DNA of 64,000 bases from Bacteroidaceae bacterium (GTDB lineage: Bacteria; Bacteroidota; Bacteroidia; Bacteroidales; Bacteroidaceae): the NCBI GenBank assembly GCA_017547165.1, contig JAFYQK010000001.1, forward strand, positions 159,422 through 223,421, written 5' to 3'. Below are positions 1-9,300 of this stretch, piece after piece. The notes below the pieces were generated by a model that made no database searches, was not told the origin of the DNA, and saw only the letters and a list, made by a program, of their open reading frames with translations. Position 1 is the stretch's first letter, and every line of letters starts with the position of its first letter. Both the position numbers and the translations under genes were made by a program.

Positions 1-1032
1 GGTGAAGTGGGTATAGGCATTGTCGGCAACATAGGGCTTCACCTCGTCTGTCACGATGCAACGGCACTCGGCAGAGCGTGGGTTGGCAACCCATACCTTC
101 AGGTTGTCCTGATGACGGTTCTGTGTGAGGATGAGCAACTTGTCGGGGTCGCTGCTGAACTTGATGCGTGGGATATAGCCTTCTGCATCCAGAGGCACGC
201 GAACCTGTCGTGTGGCACGGCTCTTAATGTCGAAGGTGTGCACGGTTACCTGGCTGTTGGGCTGTCCGGCAATGGGATATTTATACTCGTAGGCACCGGG
301 ATATTCGGCATTTGCCTGTATCTCGGGCACCATACCCTTGTACATGGGGAATGAGAACAGGGGTACCTGGCTCTCGTCGTAGCGAATCCAGGCGAGCACG
401 GTGCCATCGGCATTGAAGTCGAAGCTACGGTTGGTGACGAACTCCTCTTCGTACACCCAGTCGGCCTTACCGTTGATGATGCTATTGAACTTGCCGTCCT
501 TGGTGACCTGCACCTCGGCATTGTCGAATAGCAACTTCACGATGAAGAGATTGCCTTCGCGCACGAAGCCTACCAGGTTGCCATCGGGGCTCCAGAGGGG
601 ACACTCCTGCGGACCGCCATCGGAGAGGGGAGCAAGGGTGCGGTTCTGTACATTATAAATATAATATACGGCAGTGGTGCTATGACGGTAGATGCCCTGT
701 GTCTTTGTGCGGATGAGGATGTTCTTCTGGTTGGGCGACATGGTGTAGCCGTCGATGCGTGAGAGCTTGATCTTGCCCTTGGTGTTGTCCACATCAAAGA
801 GAACACCGGTCTGCTCGCCGGTCTTGAAGGAACTTACCACAATTCTCTTGCCATCCACCAATTGACTATAGCTTTCGCCATCGTTCAGGGGATTGACACC
901 ATAGATGCCATGAGCACCGAATGTTCCGTCGGTGATGGATTTCAACGTGAGTATATTGTTTTCTGCTTGAATTTTGCCAGGAATTACTATGGCAAACAGC
1001 AAAACAAAGATTAAGAATAACTTTCTTTTCAT
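1..1032 (-). CDS. Dipeptidyl-peptidase IV (S9B), N-terminal part, partial
   Basis: 344 codons are open from the ATG at 1032 to the left edge, so only the N-terminal part is present. The protein starts MKRKLFLIFVLLFAIVIPG, a Sec signal peptide, then continues as a beta-propeller: TDGTFGAHGIYGVNPLNDG near residue 35, PLWSPDGNLVGFVREGNLF near 145, and WVYEEEFVTNRSFDFNADG near 195. The WVYEEEF stretch matches the DPP-IV propeller segment that carries the paired glutamates binding the substrate N-terminus. The family cleaves X-Pro/X-Ala dipeptides from peptides, in the periplasm of Bacteroidales. The alpha/beta-hydrolase catalytic domain lies outside the window. A TAGTTTTG promoter core sits 25 bp upstream. 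Family call is confident; substrate range cannot be judged. Confidence 0.85.
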   Translation of the reverse strand, partial: MKRKLFLIFVLLFAIVIPGKIQAENNILTLKSITDGTFGAHGIYGVNPLNDGESYSQLVDGKRIVVSSFKTGEQTGVLFDVDNTKGKIKLSRIDGYTMSPNQKNILIRTKTQGIYRHSTTAVYYIYNVQNRTLAPLSDGGPQECPLWSPDGNLVGFVREGNLFIVKLLFDNAEVQVTKDGKFNSIINGKADWVYEEEFVTNRSFDFNADGTVLAWIRYDESQVPLFSFPMYKGMVPEIQANAEYPGAYEYKYPIAGQPNSQVTVHTFDIKSRATRQVRVPLDAEGYIPRIKFSSDPDKLLILTQNRHQDNLKVWVANPRSAECRCIVTDEVKPYVADNAYTHFT

Positions 1033-1056
1033 TGTTATTATTGATGTAAAAACATG

Positions 1057-1064
1057 CAAAACTA
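1057..1064 (-). promoter_or_regulatory. Promoter -7 element of the DPP-IV gene
   Basis: On the minus strand this reads TAGTTTTG, matching the Bacteroidota -7 consensus TAnnTTTG, and lies 25 bp before the ATG. It is in the gap shared with the divergent ABC ATPase gene. Confidence 0.5.
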
Positions 1065-1160
1065 CTAAATTTAAGTTGTATTTAACATAAAATACTTCTT
1101 GTTTTAATGCTTTTTGAAATATTTATTTGATTTGTATCTTATCTTTTCACATCTTTTTTC

Positions 1161-1168
1161 TATCTTTG
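1161..1168 (+). promoter_or_regulatory. Promoter -7 element of the ABC ATPase gene
   Basis: TATCTTTG matches TAnnTTTG exactly and ends only 9 bp before the chosen ATG at 1178. Transcription would therefore start a few bases before the start codon, giving an almost leaderless mRNA. This also argues against the longer reading frame starting at 1127, which would begin upstream of the promoter. Confidence 0.55.
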
Positions 1169-1177
1169 CCCCAATAT

Positions 1178-1891
1178 ATGCCGAAACAAAATATTGCTGC
1201 ATTGAGTTTTCAGAATTTAGCCATCGGCTATGGCGATAGGGTGGTTTCTGATGGATTAACAGCTTGCTTGGAAACTGGCAAGGTCACTTGTTTGCTTGGC
1301 GCCAATGGTTCTGGAAAGAGCACTTTGTTGCGAACATTGACAGGATATTTGCCTCGCCTTGCTGGAGATATGACAAAGGTGGCTCCCGAGTCTGTTGGTA
1401 TTGTGCTCACAGAGCAGATGGATACAATGGGACTTCGAGTTTGGGAAGTGGTAGCAATGGGGCGCCATCCCTATACCGGATATTTTGGCAGATTCACCTC
1501 CTTTGATGAAGAGATTGTGAGGGATGCAATGAACAAGATAAACATTGTTGCCTTTTCGGATAGAAAATTCGACTCTTTGAGCGATGGTGAAAAACAAAAG
1601 GTGATGATAGCGAAGGCGTTGGCTCAGCAGACGGCAATAATTGTGATGGACGAACCTTCGGCTTTTCTGGACTTTACCTCAAAGGTTGATTTGATGGTGT
1701 TGTTGAAAAAGTTGGCTCATGAGAACGGAAAGGCAATATTGCTCTCAACCCACGACGTGGGTATAGCATTGAAGACTGCGGATGTGTTGTGGTTGATGCA
1801 TAAAGGCGCTATGACAGTGGGTTCTCCCGATGAACTGGTGAAGCGAGGAGATATAGATTGTTTCCTGGGTGAGAGCAAATCCTACATATAG
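1178..1891 (+). CDS. ABC transporter ATP-binding protein, iron-siderophore/haem/cobalamin type
   Basis: A 237-residue ATPase of the FecE/BtuD/FepC class. Walker A is LLGANGSGKSTLLRTLTG, the Q-loop region is VLTEQMDTMGLRVWEVVAMG, the signature is SLSDGEKQKVMIAKALAQ, Walker B is AIIVMDEPSAFLD and the switch is LLSTHDVG. It would power uptake through a FecCD-type permease at the inner membrane. The matching permease and binding protein lie 0.5-3.4 kb away on the opposite strand, so the importer is not a simple operon here. The start at 1178 (MPKQNIAAL) is preferred over 1127 because a strong promoter core lies between them and the extra residues look non-native. Confidence 0.85.
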   Translation: MPKQNIAALSFQNLAIGYGDRVVSDGLTACLETGKVTCLLGANGSGKSTLLRTLTGYLPRLAGDMTKVAPESVGIVLTEQMDTMGLRVWEVVAMGRHPYTGYFGRFTSFDEEIVRDAMNKINIVAFSDRKFDSLSDGEKQKVMIAKALAQQTAIIVMDEPSAFLDFTSKVDLMVLLKKLAHENGKAILLSTHDVGIALKTADVLWLMHKGAMTVGSPDELVKRGDIDCFLGESKSYI

Positions 1892-1973
1892 CAGGGGGGG
1901 GAGGAATCTTGGAAATACGATTAAAGGCAAAATATATTAAACAATAATACTTCTAATTAAAAAACAAACAACT

Positions 1974-2402
1974 ATGAAAAAAATTTTCGTGATTTTGGCT
2001 GCTATGGTTATGACACTTAGCGCTAGCGCATTTGAATTCGACGGCATCAATTTGAATGCTAGTGTTAACAAGATTACCAATGAGATTGCAAAGCGTGGCT
2101 ATGCTTGGGACGAGACTAACGATGCATTCACAGGTATGTGCCGTGGTACAGAGATTTCTTTGAGCCTGAACTGGAAGGACGTGAAGGAGGCTGGCAAGTT
2201 GGGTCAGCTTATTGTTGACATTCCTATGGCAGAGAAGGATGCAATCAACGTGGTTGCAAAGATGTTCAACGTAATCTACCACGTTGCTAAGGGTGCCGAG
2301 GCAAACACCTATTCTGTTTCTGAGGACGGAACAACTCTTGAGGTGAAGTCTACTGCCAAGGGTGTACGTCTGGTTTACAGCACTCCTTTCTATAAGAAGT
2401 AA
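1974..2402 (+). CDS. Small secreted protein of unknown function
   Basis: 142 residues with a Sec signal peptide (MKKIFVILAAMVMTLSASA, cleavage likely after ASA). No lipobox is present, so it is probably periplasmic. The mature part opens FEFDGINLNASVNKITNEIA and later has FTGMCRGTEISLSL and VVAKMFNVIYHVAKG. I do not recognise the family. The early part (hydrophobic-GI-L-x3-V, then KRGY, then FTGM) resembles the opening of another small secreted protein at 48836-49354, suggesting a shared fold. It sits 82 bp after the ABC ATPase on the same strand and ends 8 bp from the convergent permease gene. No separate promoter was seen, so it may be cotranscribed with the ATPase. Confidence 0.7.
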   Translation: MKKIFVILAAMVMTLSASAFEFDGINLNASVNKITNEIAKRGYAWDETNDAFTGMCRGTEISLSLNWKDVKEAGKLGQLIVDIPMAEKDAINVVAKMFNVIYHVAKGAEANTYSVSEDGTTLEVKSTAKGVRLVYSTPFYKK

Positions 2403-2410
2403 AACTACAG

Positions 2411-3469
2411 TTACTTCCGTTTATTATTGAAACACCATCTCTTGTTGCGTAATACAGGAGAAAGTGTATGATAAATAACTACTGGCGCTCCTATAAGGGG
2501 CGTCAGTACGTTTATAGGAAGCACATTGTACTGCGGCATATTGCAAAGTAAGTTGCAGAGCAGAGATATGGATGCTCCTAAAAGCAGTGACATAGGAAGG
2601 AGGGCGCGATGGGAACCCGATTTGGAAATGAATCGAGCTAAATGAGGTGTTGCTAATCCAATGAAACTGATTGGACCGCAGAAAGCAGTGCACACAGCGG
2701 TGAGAATTCCTGTGCAAAGAAGTAGGAGGTGGCGGGTACGGGTAGTATTGACCCCGAGGTTTTCGGCGTATTTGTCGCCAAGCAAAAGAGCATCGAGTGG
2801 CTTAATTAGTAAAAAAGCCATTAGCAGACCAAATCCAAGTATGCTGATGAAGATGGGGAGTTGTTCGGTACTGACACAGCTAAAGTTGCCCATACCCCAC
2901 ATTACATAAGATTGCAGACCATCGTGGTTGGCCCAAAATTGAAGCAATGAGATGATACTGCTGGTGATGTATGAGATAATGACACCAGTGATGAGAAGCA
3001 TGATGGTGTTTCTGAGTAGGGCATTAAGTGCTGTTAATAATAGCATAATGGCAATGGAACCGAACATCGCAGCTATGATACAAACCATAGTTCCCCCAAA
3101 GGAGGCTCCACCAAGACTGATGTTTCCGCCAAAGAGTAGCATGCAGATGGCAACACCAAGACTTGCCCCACTATCGATACCTAAGATTGATGGACCTGCC
3201 AAAGGATTACGGAAGGTGGTTTGCAGAAGCAGGCCACATATTGCTAGCGACATGCCCACAAAGGCAGAGGTTATAAGCTGTGGAATGCGGCTATGCAGGA
3301 TGATGTATGTCCAGGCTGTATGTCCGCTGACTTCTTTGCCCAAGAGTATATCTATAATGGCTTGAAAAGGAATGTTGATGCTGCCACAGAAAATATTAGC
3401 AAGGATAAGGCAAAAAAGAATAGCTGATAGCGTGAACAAGGTGGCTTGCTGATGTGTTGGTCTGGACAT
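2411..3469 (-). CDS. FecCD-family ABC transporter permease
   Basis: 352 residues with about nine or ten hydrophobic segments, starting with a transmembrane helix at residues 12-35. Family hallmarks include SRIPQLITSAFVGMSLAICG near 59, FRNPLAGPSILGIDSGASLG near 86 and FCGPISFIGLATPHLARF near 262. BtuC/FecD/FhuB-type permeases form an inner-membrane dimer that passes vitamin B12, haem or ferric siderophores. The gene follows the binding-protein gene by 10 bp, so the two form an operon. The ATPase that completes the system is at 1178-1891 on the other strand. The substrate is not determined by the sequence; no cobalamin riboswitch was seen upstream. Confidence 0.88.
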   Translation of the reverse strand: MSRPTHQQATLFTLSAILFCLILANIFCGSINIPFQAIIDILLGKEVSGHTAWTYIILHSRIPQLITSAFVGMSLAICGLLLQTTFRNPLAGPSILGIDSGASLGVAICMLLFGGNISLGGASFGGTMVCIIAAMFGSIAIMLLLTALNALLRNTIMLLITGVIISYITSSIISLLQFWANHDGLQSYVMWGMGNFSCVSTEQLPIFISILGFGLLMAFLLIKPLDALLLGDKYAENLGVNTTRTRHLLLLCTGILTAVCTAFCGPISFIGLATPHLARFISKSGSHRALLPMSLLLGASISLLCNLLCNMPQYNVLPINVLTPLIGAPVVIYHTLSPVLRNKRWCFNNKRK

Positions 3470-3479
3470 GGAGGGATGG

Positions 3480-4538
3480 TTATTGAAAATATTTTTTCTG
3501 TGGGTTAATATTTAGTTCGGGATGGAACAAACTTATAAGGTTTTCAAGTAAAAGTTCGGGATGAAAAGGCGTTTCTTCGAAATACGGTGTTTCCTTTGTA
3601 TTGCATACGAAGAGTTGTGCCTTGATATGTTTTGTAGAAGGATAGTCTTTGGTAATTTGTTCACGAGTTAATTCTCCATAACTTTTAATTAACCAAAGAT
3701 CGGCATCGATAGCACTTTCCATCACCATCTCAATATTCATGGGTTTTGAACCGTTTCCAGGAAGGTGCGAAAACACATAGTCGGCTCCAGCATCACGATA
3801 AAGAATGCCTGTAGAGCTTTCTCCACAAGGTACATGCCATGTTCCGCTATAGGGGCGTTCTGTAAGCAGACGCACTTTTTTTGTTGAAGCGGATGCGAGT
3901 TCTTTTAGATTTATATACTTTTGCTCTATTTCGTGGAAAATACTGTCTGCCTTGTCTTCTACTCCGAAAATGATACCATAAAGTCGTATCCACTCTGCTC
4001 TGGATAATGGAGATACCTCCATATAGTCGGCACATTCAAGTATAGGGATACCAAGTTTTTCCAATCTTCCATATCCTCCTTGATTCTCGTATGGTGATGG
4101 CATAAGCAAATCGGGTTGTAATTCAATCACTCGTTCAATGTTTGCTACATTGCTGTTTCCCAGATTCATTATCTCGCCAGACAAGACTTTTTGTTTTAAT
4201 TGTGAATCTTTTAGATATTCGACATCAAATATTCCCCCAATATTTTCTTCTGTACCCAGTTCTTTGAGGAGGGCAACATGGGTTGAAGAATATACAGCTG
4301 CATTTGTAACAGGAATTTTGATGTATATGCTGCGAAGTGTGGAGGAACTGTCCCAAGGGTTAAGAATGTCGATGTGTATATGGTCATCATGCTTTGTTGC
4401 CTTTACGAGTTTGGCATATTTGAAGGTAATAGGGGTAGCATCGTTGTGCAGATGGTTTCTTTGAGTTTTATTGTCACGGCATGAAGCTAAAGCAAGACAT
4501 AAGAATATGGAAATTATTAAAAGAAGAAGTTTTTTCAT
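3480..4538 (-). CDS. Periplasmic-binding lipoprotein of a FecCD-type importer
   Basis: 352 residues; signal peptide with lipobox LALASC (lipidated Cys20). The mature protein has the two-lobed, long-helix layout of class III binding proteins (BtuF/FhuD/FecB): KELGTEENIGGIFDVEYL, then NVANIERVIELQPDLLMPSP, typical of the segment that ends the N lobe, and RLLTERPYSGTWHVPCGES with YRDAGADYVF in the C lobe. It hands a metal chelate to the permease encoded 10 bp downstream. A TACATTTG promoter core lies about 25 bp before the ATG. The ligand could be cobalamin, haem or a siderophore; the sequence does not decide. Confidence 0.85.
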   Translation of the reverse strand: MKKLLLLIISIFLCLALASCRDNKTQRNHLHNDATPITFKYAKLVKATKHDDHIHIDILNPWDSSSTLRSIYIKIPVTNAAVYSSTHVALLKELGTEENIGGIFDVEYLKDSQLKQKVLSGEIMNLGNSNVANIERVIELQPDLLMPSPYENQGGYGRLEKLGIPILECADYMEVSPLSRAEWIRLYGIIFGVEDKADSIFHEIEQKYINLKELASASTKKVRLLTERPYSGTWHVPCGESSTGILYRDAGADYVFSHLPGNGSKPMNIEMVMESAIDADLWLIKSYGELTREQITKDYPSTKHIKAQLFVCNTKETPYFEETPFHPELLLENLISLFHPELNINPQKKYFQ

Positions 4539-4561
4539 GCTCAGTAAAAATAATTATAGTG

Positions 4562-4569
4562 CAAATGTA
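4562..4569 (-). promoter_or_regulatory. Promoter -7 element of the binding-protein/permease operon
   Basis: Minus-strand TACATTTG matches TAnnTTTG and is followed about 25 bp later by the ATG at 4538. Confidence 0.45.
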
Positions 4570-4612
4570 CACCTTTTCTATATAGAACTAAAGTGAAATA
4601 CCTTTTTTTTTG

Positions 4613-4620
4613 TACTTTTG
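4613..4620 (+). promoter_or_regulatory. Promoter -7 element of the 5'-nucleotidase gene
   Basis: TACTTTTG matches TAnnTTTG. The leader to the ATG at 4706 would be about 80 nt. Confidence 0.4.
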
Positions 4621-4705
4621 TTTTGCATTGTCAATATAAATATAAAAAGTGTTTTGTTGAGGTGTTTTTGATAACATTGTATTAGTATAATAATATTGTT
4701 GATTT

Positions 4706-6277
4706 ATGAGTCTTAGCCTGTTTAGAGTTACTAAAATGAATTTATGTATAGTTCTAATTCTTGCTTGTTTGAACTTGTTAAGTTCGTGCATAGGGAAGGA
4801 TGAAAAGACCATAGTTATCATATATGAGAATGATGTGCATTGCAATATTGACGGATATGCCAAAATGAAGGGTTATGCACAATCCTTATCTGATACTGCG
4901 TGGGTGGGAATGGCTTGTAGCGGAGATTTCTTGCATGGTGGTACAGCAGGAGCAATATCAAATGGCAAGTATGTCGTGGATATAATGAAGGAGATGCACT
5001 ATGATGTTGTAGGACTTGGAAACCATGAATTCGACTTTAAGGTTGACCAATTGCTGAATTTAGTTGAATATGGAAAATTGCCTGTTGTTAATATAAATTT
5101 CAGAACAATAGGTAATGATTCGCTATTTTTTGCTCCTTATGCTATAAAGGAATATGGCAGAAGAAGTGTGGCTTTTGTGGGCGTTGTCACGCCCGAGGCG
5201 ATGTTAAGTGAAGCTTATGCTTTTTATGATAAGGAGGGTGTGCAATTGTATACTCTATGCGAAGATAGAATTGTCTCAATGGTTCAAGGAACTGTTGACA
5301 AGGTGCGAGAGCAAGGTGTCGATTATGTTGTTTTAATATCTCATCTTGGAGAGGCTTCGGCTAAGGATTTCTTGACAAGTCATGAGTTGATTGAGCAGAC
5401 ACACGGCATTGACGTGGTGTTGGATGCTCATACTCATAGTCGTGTCCCATGTGCACGAGTGATGAATGCTGAAGGTGAGGTTGTAATTGTTTCTCAAACT
5501 GGTAACAGGTTCAAGAATATTGGTAAGTTGGTTATAACTTCTGAAGGAAGGATATCTACAGAACTGATTCCGCTTGACTCAATAATAGTCGAGGACGAGA
5601 GAATAAAAGTGGTTACTGACAGTGTGAAACACGAAATGGAAGGTGTTATCTCAAAGAGAGTATGTCAGAGTGATTATACAATGATGATACATAGTGCTGA
5701 AGGCAAGCAGTTGGTAAGAATGTGCGAAACTAATGCTGGTAATCTTGTTGCCGACGCTTTCAGATATATAACAGGAGCGAAGCTGGCATTGAATAATGGA
5801 GGTGGGATAAGAGCGTCTATTCCTGCAGGAGATTGGACCTATGGGGATGTTGTAAATATGTTGCCTTATAATAACTATTTGCAGGTAATATCTATTAAGG
5901 GAAGCAAACTGATGGAATTGCTACATGCCACTACGGCAAATTCTCCTAAGGAAGATGGACAGTTTCCGCAGATATCTGGTTTCTGCTTTACACTTGATAC
6001 CGTCTCTATAGGAGAAGACAGGGTTAAGGATGTGAAAGTGTGGGATGAGAAGAAGAATAGGTATATGCCATTGGAGTTGGATAAGGAATATACTTTATGT
6101 ACCACAGACTATTGTGTTAGTGGCGGTGGTATGTATAATGTTCTTAAGCATGAGACTATCATCAAGGATAATATTATGTTGTATAACGATGCTGTTGTAA
6201 AATATATCACTGAAGGTCTTGGTGGTGTGATTCCTCCTAAATATTCTTCCCTCGATGGTAGAATAGTGATGAAATGA
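4706..6277 (+). CDS. UshA-type 5'-nucleotidase / cyclic phosphodiesterase lipoprotein
   Basis: 523 residues. The signal peptide has basic residues R7 and K10, a hydrophobic core and lipobox LLSSC (Cys28); a second ATG at 4736 is a possible alternative start. The calcineurin-like metallophosphatase domain shows YENDVHCN (family: NDxHG), GDFLHGG, GLGNHEFDF, LISHLGEA and DAHTHSR. The C-terminal nucleotide-binding domain shows GNLVADAFRYITGAKLALNN and YGDVVNMLPYNNYL. Members hydrolyse extracellular nucleotides or 2',3'-cyclic nucleotides in the periplasm to salvage nucleoside and phosphate. The usual Gly after the first metal-ligand His is Cys here (DVHCN). The gene stands alone and ends at a strong terminator. 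Confidence 0.88.
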   Translation: MSLSLFRVTKMNLCIVLILACLNLLSSCIGKDEKTIVIIYENDVHCNIDGYAKMKGYAQSLSDTAWVGMACSGDFLHGGTAGAISNGKYVVDIMKEMHYDVVGLGNHEFDFKVDQLLNLVEYGKLPVVNINFRTIGNDSLFFAPYAIKEYGRRSVAFVGVVTPEAMLSEAYAFYDKEGVQLYTLCEDRIVSMVQGTVDKVREQGVDYVVLISHLGEASAKDFLTSHELIEQTHGIDVVLDAHTHSRVPCARVMNAEGEVVIVSQTGNRFKNIGKLVITSEGRISTELIPLDSIIVEDERIKVVTDSVKHEMEGVISKRVCQSDYTMMIHSAEGKQLVRMCETNAGNLVADAFRYITGAKLALNNGGGIRASIPAGDWTYGDVVNMLPYNNYLQVISIKGSKLMELLHATTANSPKEDGQFPQISGFCFTLDTVSIGEDRVKDVKVWDEKKNRYMPLELDKEYTLCTTDYCVSGGGMYNVLKHETIIKDNIMLYNDAVVKYITEGLGGVIPPKYSSLDGRIVMK

Positions 6278-6306
6278 TATTCTCACCAAATAACTGATAG
6301 GTTGAA

Positions 6307-6337
6307 AAAAGTTGCCCTCAATCTGGGGGCAACTTTT
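6307..6337. terminator. Bidirectional terminator between convergent genes
   Basis: Perfect 11-bp inverted repeat AAAAGTTGCCC / GGGCAACTTTT around a 9-nt loop, with A-rich and T-rich flanks on both sides. It serves the 5'-nucleotidase gene (+) and the PEP-synthase-like gene (-). Confidence 0.85.
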
Positions 6338-6359
6338 ATAATGTGGTATTGATTGTCAA

Positions 6360-9300
6360 TTATTGTTGGTTTGTTTTTTGAGGGACCTGATTATTTTCTT
6401 TTAATACAATGTTTTGAGGCATCATCACAACTGCTTCCTTCTTCATTCCGTCAATCTTTATCGTTAAGGGTTCGTCGAGACGTACATGGCAGACATGTTC
6501 GGTTTCTTGTACAACTGGCATGCTTTCAAAAAGGTTGCAGTCGTATTTGCCATCACCTCTAAATGCATCTATGGTTAGATACCCTACACCCAAGGAGGTT
6601 AGGTTTTGGAAGAAATGTGTACCTTGAGACGGGTCTACCTGGAAATTTTCCAAACCAGCCTCCACAATTACTTGTGCACTACTGATGTGTGGCCATTTTA
6701 CAGGTATACCGAGCCAAGGATCGCTTGAACCCCATCTGCCAGGACCAATAAGTAAACATTTTCTATCTTCTTGCAGGAGTGAACGGTTGATCTTTTCGAC
6801 CTCATCGGCTATTTGAGGATTCCAACTAGGTGTGTATTTTATCTTATCGCCAGTTTTGATATACACAATGTCGCTGATGTCTGTCATGATGCCATGACCG
6901 ATAGCATTGTGGCTTCTAAGCAGGCAGTCATCGTCGGGAATGGTACTTAGGTCTTCCTCAAGATGCATGCGATTGTCTACCATTGGACGTATTTGCAGTA
7001 AATAGAATTCTCCAGTTTTGTCTGCCTTTATATTACATGCAAATTCAATCTCTACGGGTCGCTGCATTTCTGCTTGTCCTAATTTGAGAACAAGTTTGAG
7101 CAGTTCCGGCATAGGCCACACCCCGTTTTGTAGAATACCGGCAAATGAAATGATTTTTCGGTTGCGTCCCTCGTAAAAGCCGTCGTAGATGCATTGGTCT
7201 ATAGGATCAAACGTTGAGCATATCCATTGCAAGGAACCATCTTTTTCTGCATCCCTAACTGGAACCTTAATCAGGTTGAACCCGTCGTCGACCTGGAAAA
7301 TTGTTTTCTTCTTTCGGCCACTCTCGTCATTAGGAATATTTGTTTCAAGTGCTATGAAACTGGTTTGTGTATCCCGTAATGCTATCTCCATTTCCGACAT
7401 TTGCAGTATTTGAGACGGGTGGTGCGGGCAAACCCTCAAAGCGGTGCCACCATCTACGATATACTTTCCAAGGCCCATAGCCAAAGATACGGTGCCTTCT
7501 TCTGCCTTTTCTTCGCCGATGGGGTAATAGTTGAGAGAACGGGCAACTCCAGAAATATTTGGATAGAAGCGTGTGCCGTATTGCATGCCGATTACCTCTT
7601 GAAGAATTACAGCCATTTTTTCCTGGTCGATGACATTGGATGTTGCTGTCATGTAATCTTTACTGCCCTTGAAATAAACTGATGCGTATACTGACTTAAT
7701 GGCATTTGACAACATTTCCAGACGGCAGTATTTATCTTCGTCAAAGGGTATCATGTAGGTGGAGTAGATACCTGCAAATGGTTGGTAGTGGCTATCTTCA
7801 AGCAAGGATGAACTTCTGATAGCCAAAGGGCATTTGACTACTTCGATGAAAACTTCAAGGTCGGCAAGGAGACGGTAAGGGAGTCTTCCGCGTAGAAAGT
7901 GCCGGAGCATCTCTTCATCACTGATTTCGCTCATGGCAATGCCGTACAATTCGTTAGTTTCCATGAACTCGTCGAAAATGTCCGTACATAATACCAATGT
8001 TTTGGGTATATGAAGTAGTTCAGAGTGTTCAATTTCTTTCTCTCTAACTTGCTTTATCATGCGGTCAAGAAAAGCAAGACCACGCCCTTTGCCTCCTAAA
8101 GAACCTTCGCCAATACGTGCAAAATTGGAATATTGGTCAAAGCGTTCTCGTTGGAATACTGCCACAACACCTTGGTTCTTCATTTTACGGTATGCAACAA
8201 TGGCATCCATGATGAGTTGCCTGTGAGTGTCAACATTTTGTTCAACATCCCAGGTTATTTTCTTCAGGACCTCTGCAATGGGGAATAGGGCACGACTTGA
8301 GAGCCATCTGCTTACGTTATTGTGGCGAAGGTGATATTCCAGGGAATCAGAGGGTAGGGTCATGATGTTGTCCTGTAATTCCTTGAGGTTATGTATTCGT
8401 GCAACCTCTTTCATTGTTGCAGGGTCGCGGAACACAAAATCACCGAATCCAAAGTATTTGCCAAGTATGTCGCGAATTTCAACATTTAGAAGTTTTGAAT
8501 TCTTATTGACGAAACTTGCACCGCATTTCCAAGCTAACTCCTTTCTGGCCTCTTCGCTTGATTCCATTATGAGAGGAATGTATGGATCGCGTGCACGGAT
8601 GCAACTGAGTAGTTTGTAACCAGCCATTTCGTCCATTTGAGAGCTGTTATTGTATATGGGGAAACGACAGTCGGAAATGACACCCAGAGTGTTGTCTGCA
8701 AATTGCTCGTATAGTTTCCATGCCTCTTCGTAGGTGCGTGCCAGAACTATCTTTGGTCTGCCTCGCATTCGCAGTGTTTCAAGTGAACTATTTAAGGCCT
8801 CACTAGCAAAGGCGAGTGATTGGTTAAGTATATATTTGTATAGGTTTGGAAGTATGCTGGAGTAGAAACGTATGGTGTCTTCCACAACCAAGAGCATCTG
8901 TACACCAGCCGAACGTATGTCGTGCTCAAGGTTCATTTTGTCCTCTATCAGCTTTATGATGCTTAGGAGTAATTCTGTATTTCCTAACCAACAGAAAACA
9001 TATTCGAAGGCACTAAGGTCCTCATCCTTCATTCGTCGTGCAACACCATGGCTGAATGGTGTGAGTACCACTATGGGTACATTGGGGTTGTGGCTTTTCA
9101 CACTGCGTGCAATATCGAAAACATCATTGTTCTCGGCTGCTGGCATACAAATCACCAGGTCAATATCACCATAGAGCATTTTTTTTCGTGCCTCGGTTTT
9201 TGTAGAAACCTGAATGAATCGAGGAGGGAAACGCAAACCGAGTTTTGCGTATTCGGTAAATATCTTTTCGTCGATGCGTCCGTCGTCCTCCAGCATGAAG

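Noticed and set aside
4539..4705. Cobalamin riboswitch in front of the binding-protein gene
   Set aside because: The leader is only about 20 nt after the promoter core, too short for a B12 riboswitch, and no B12-box-like sequence was seen.
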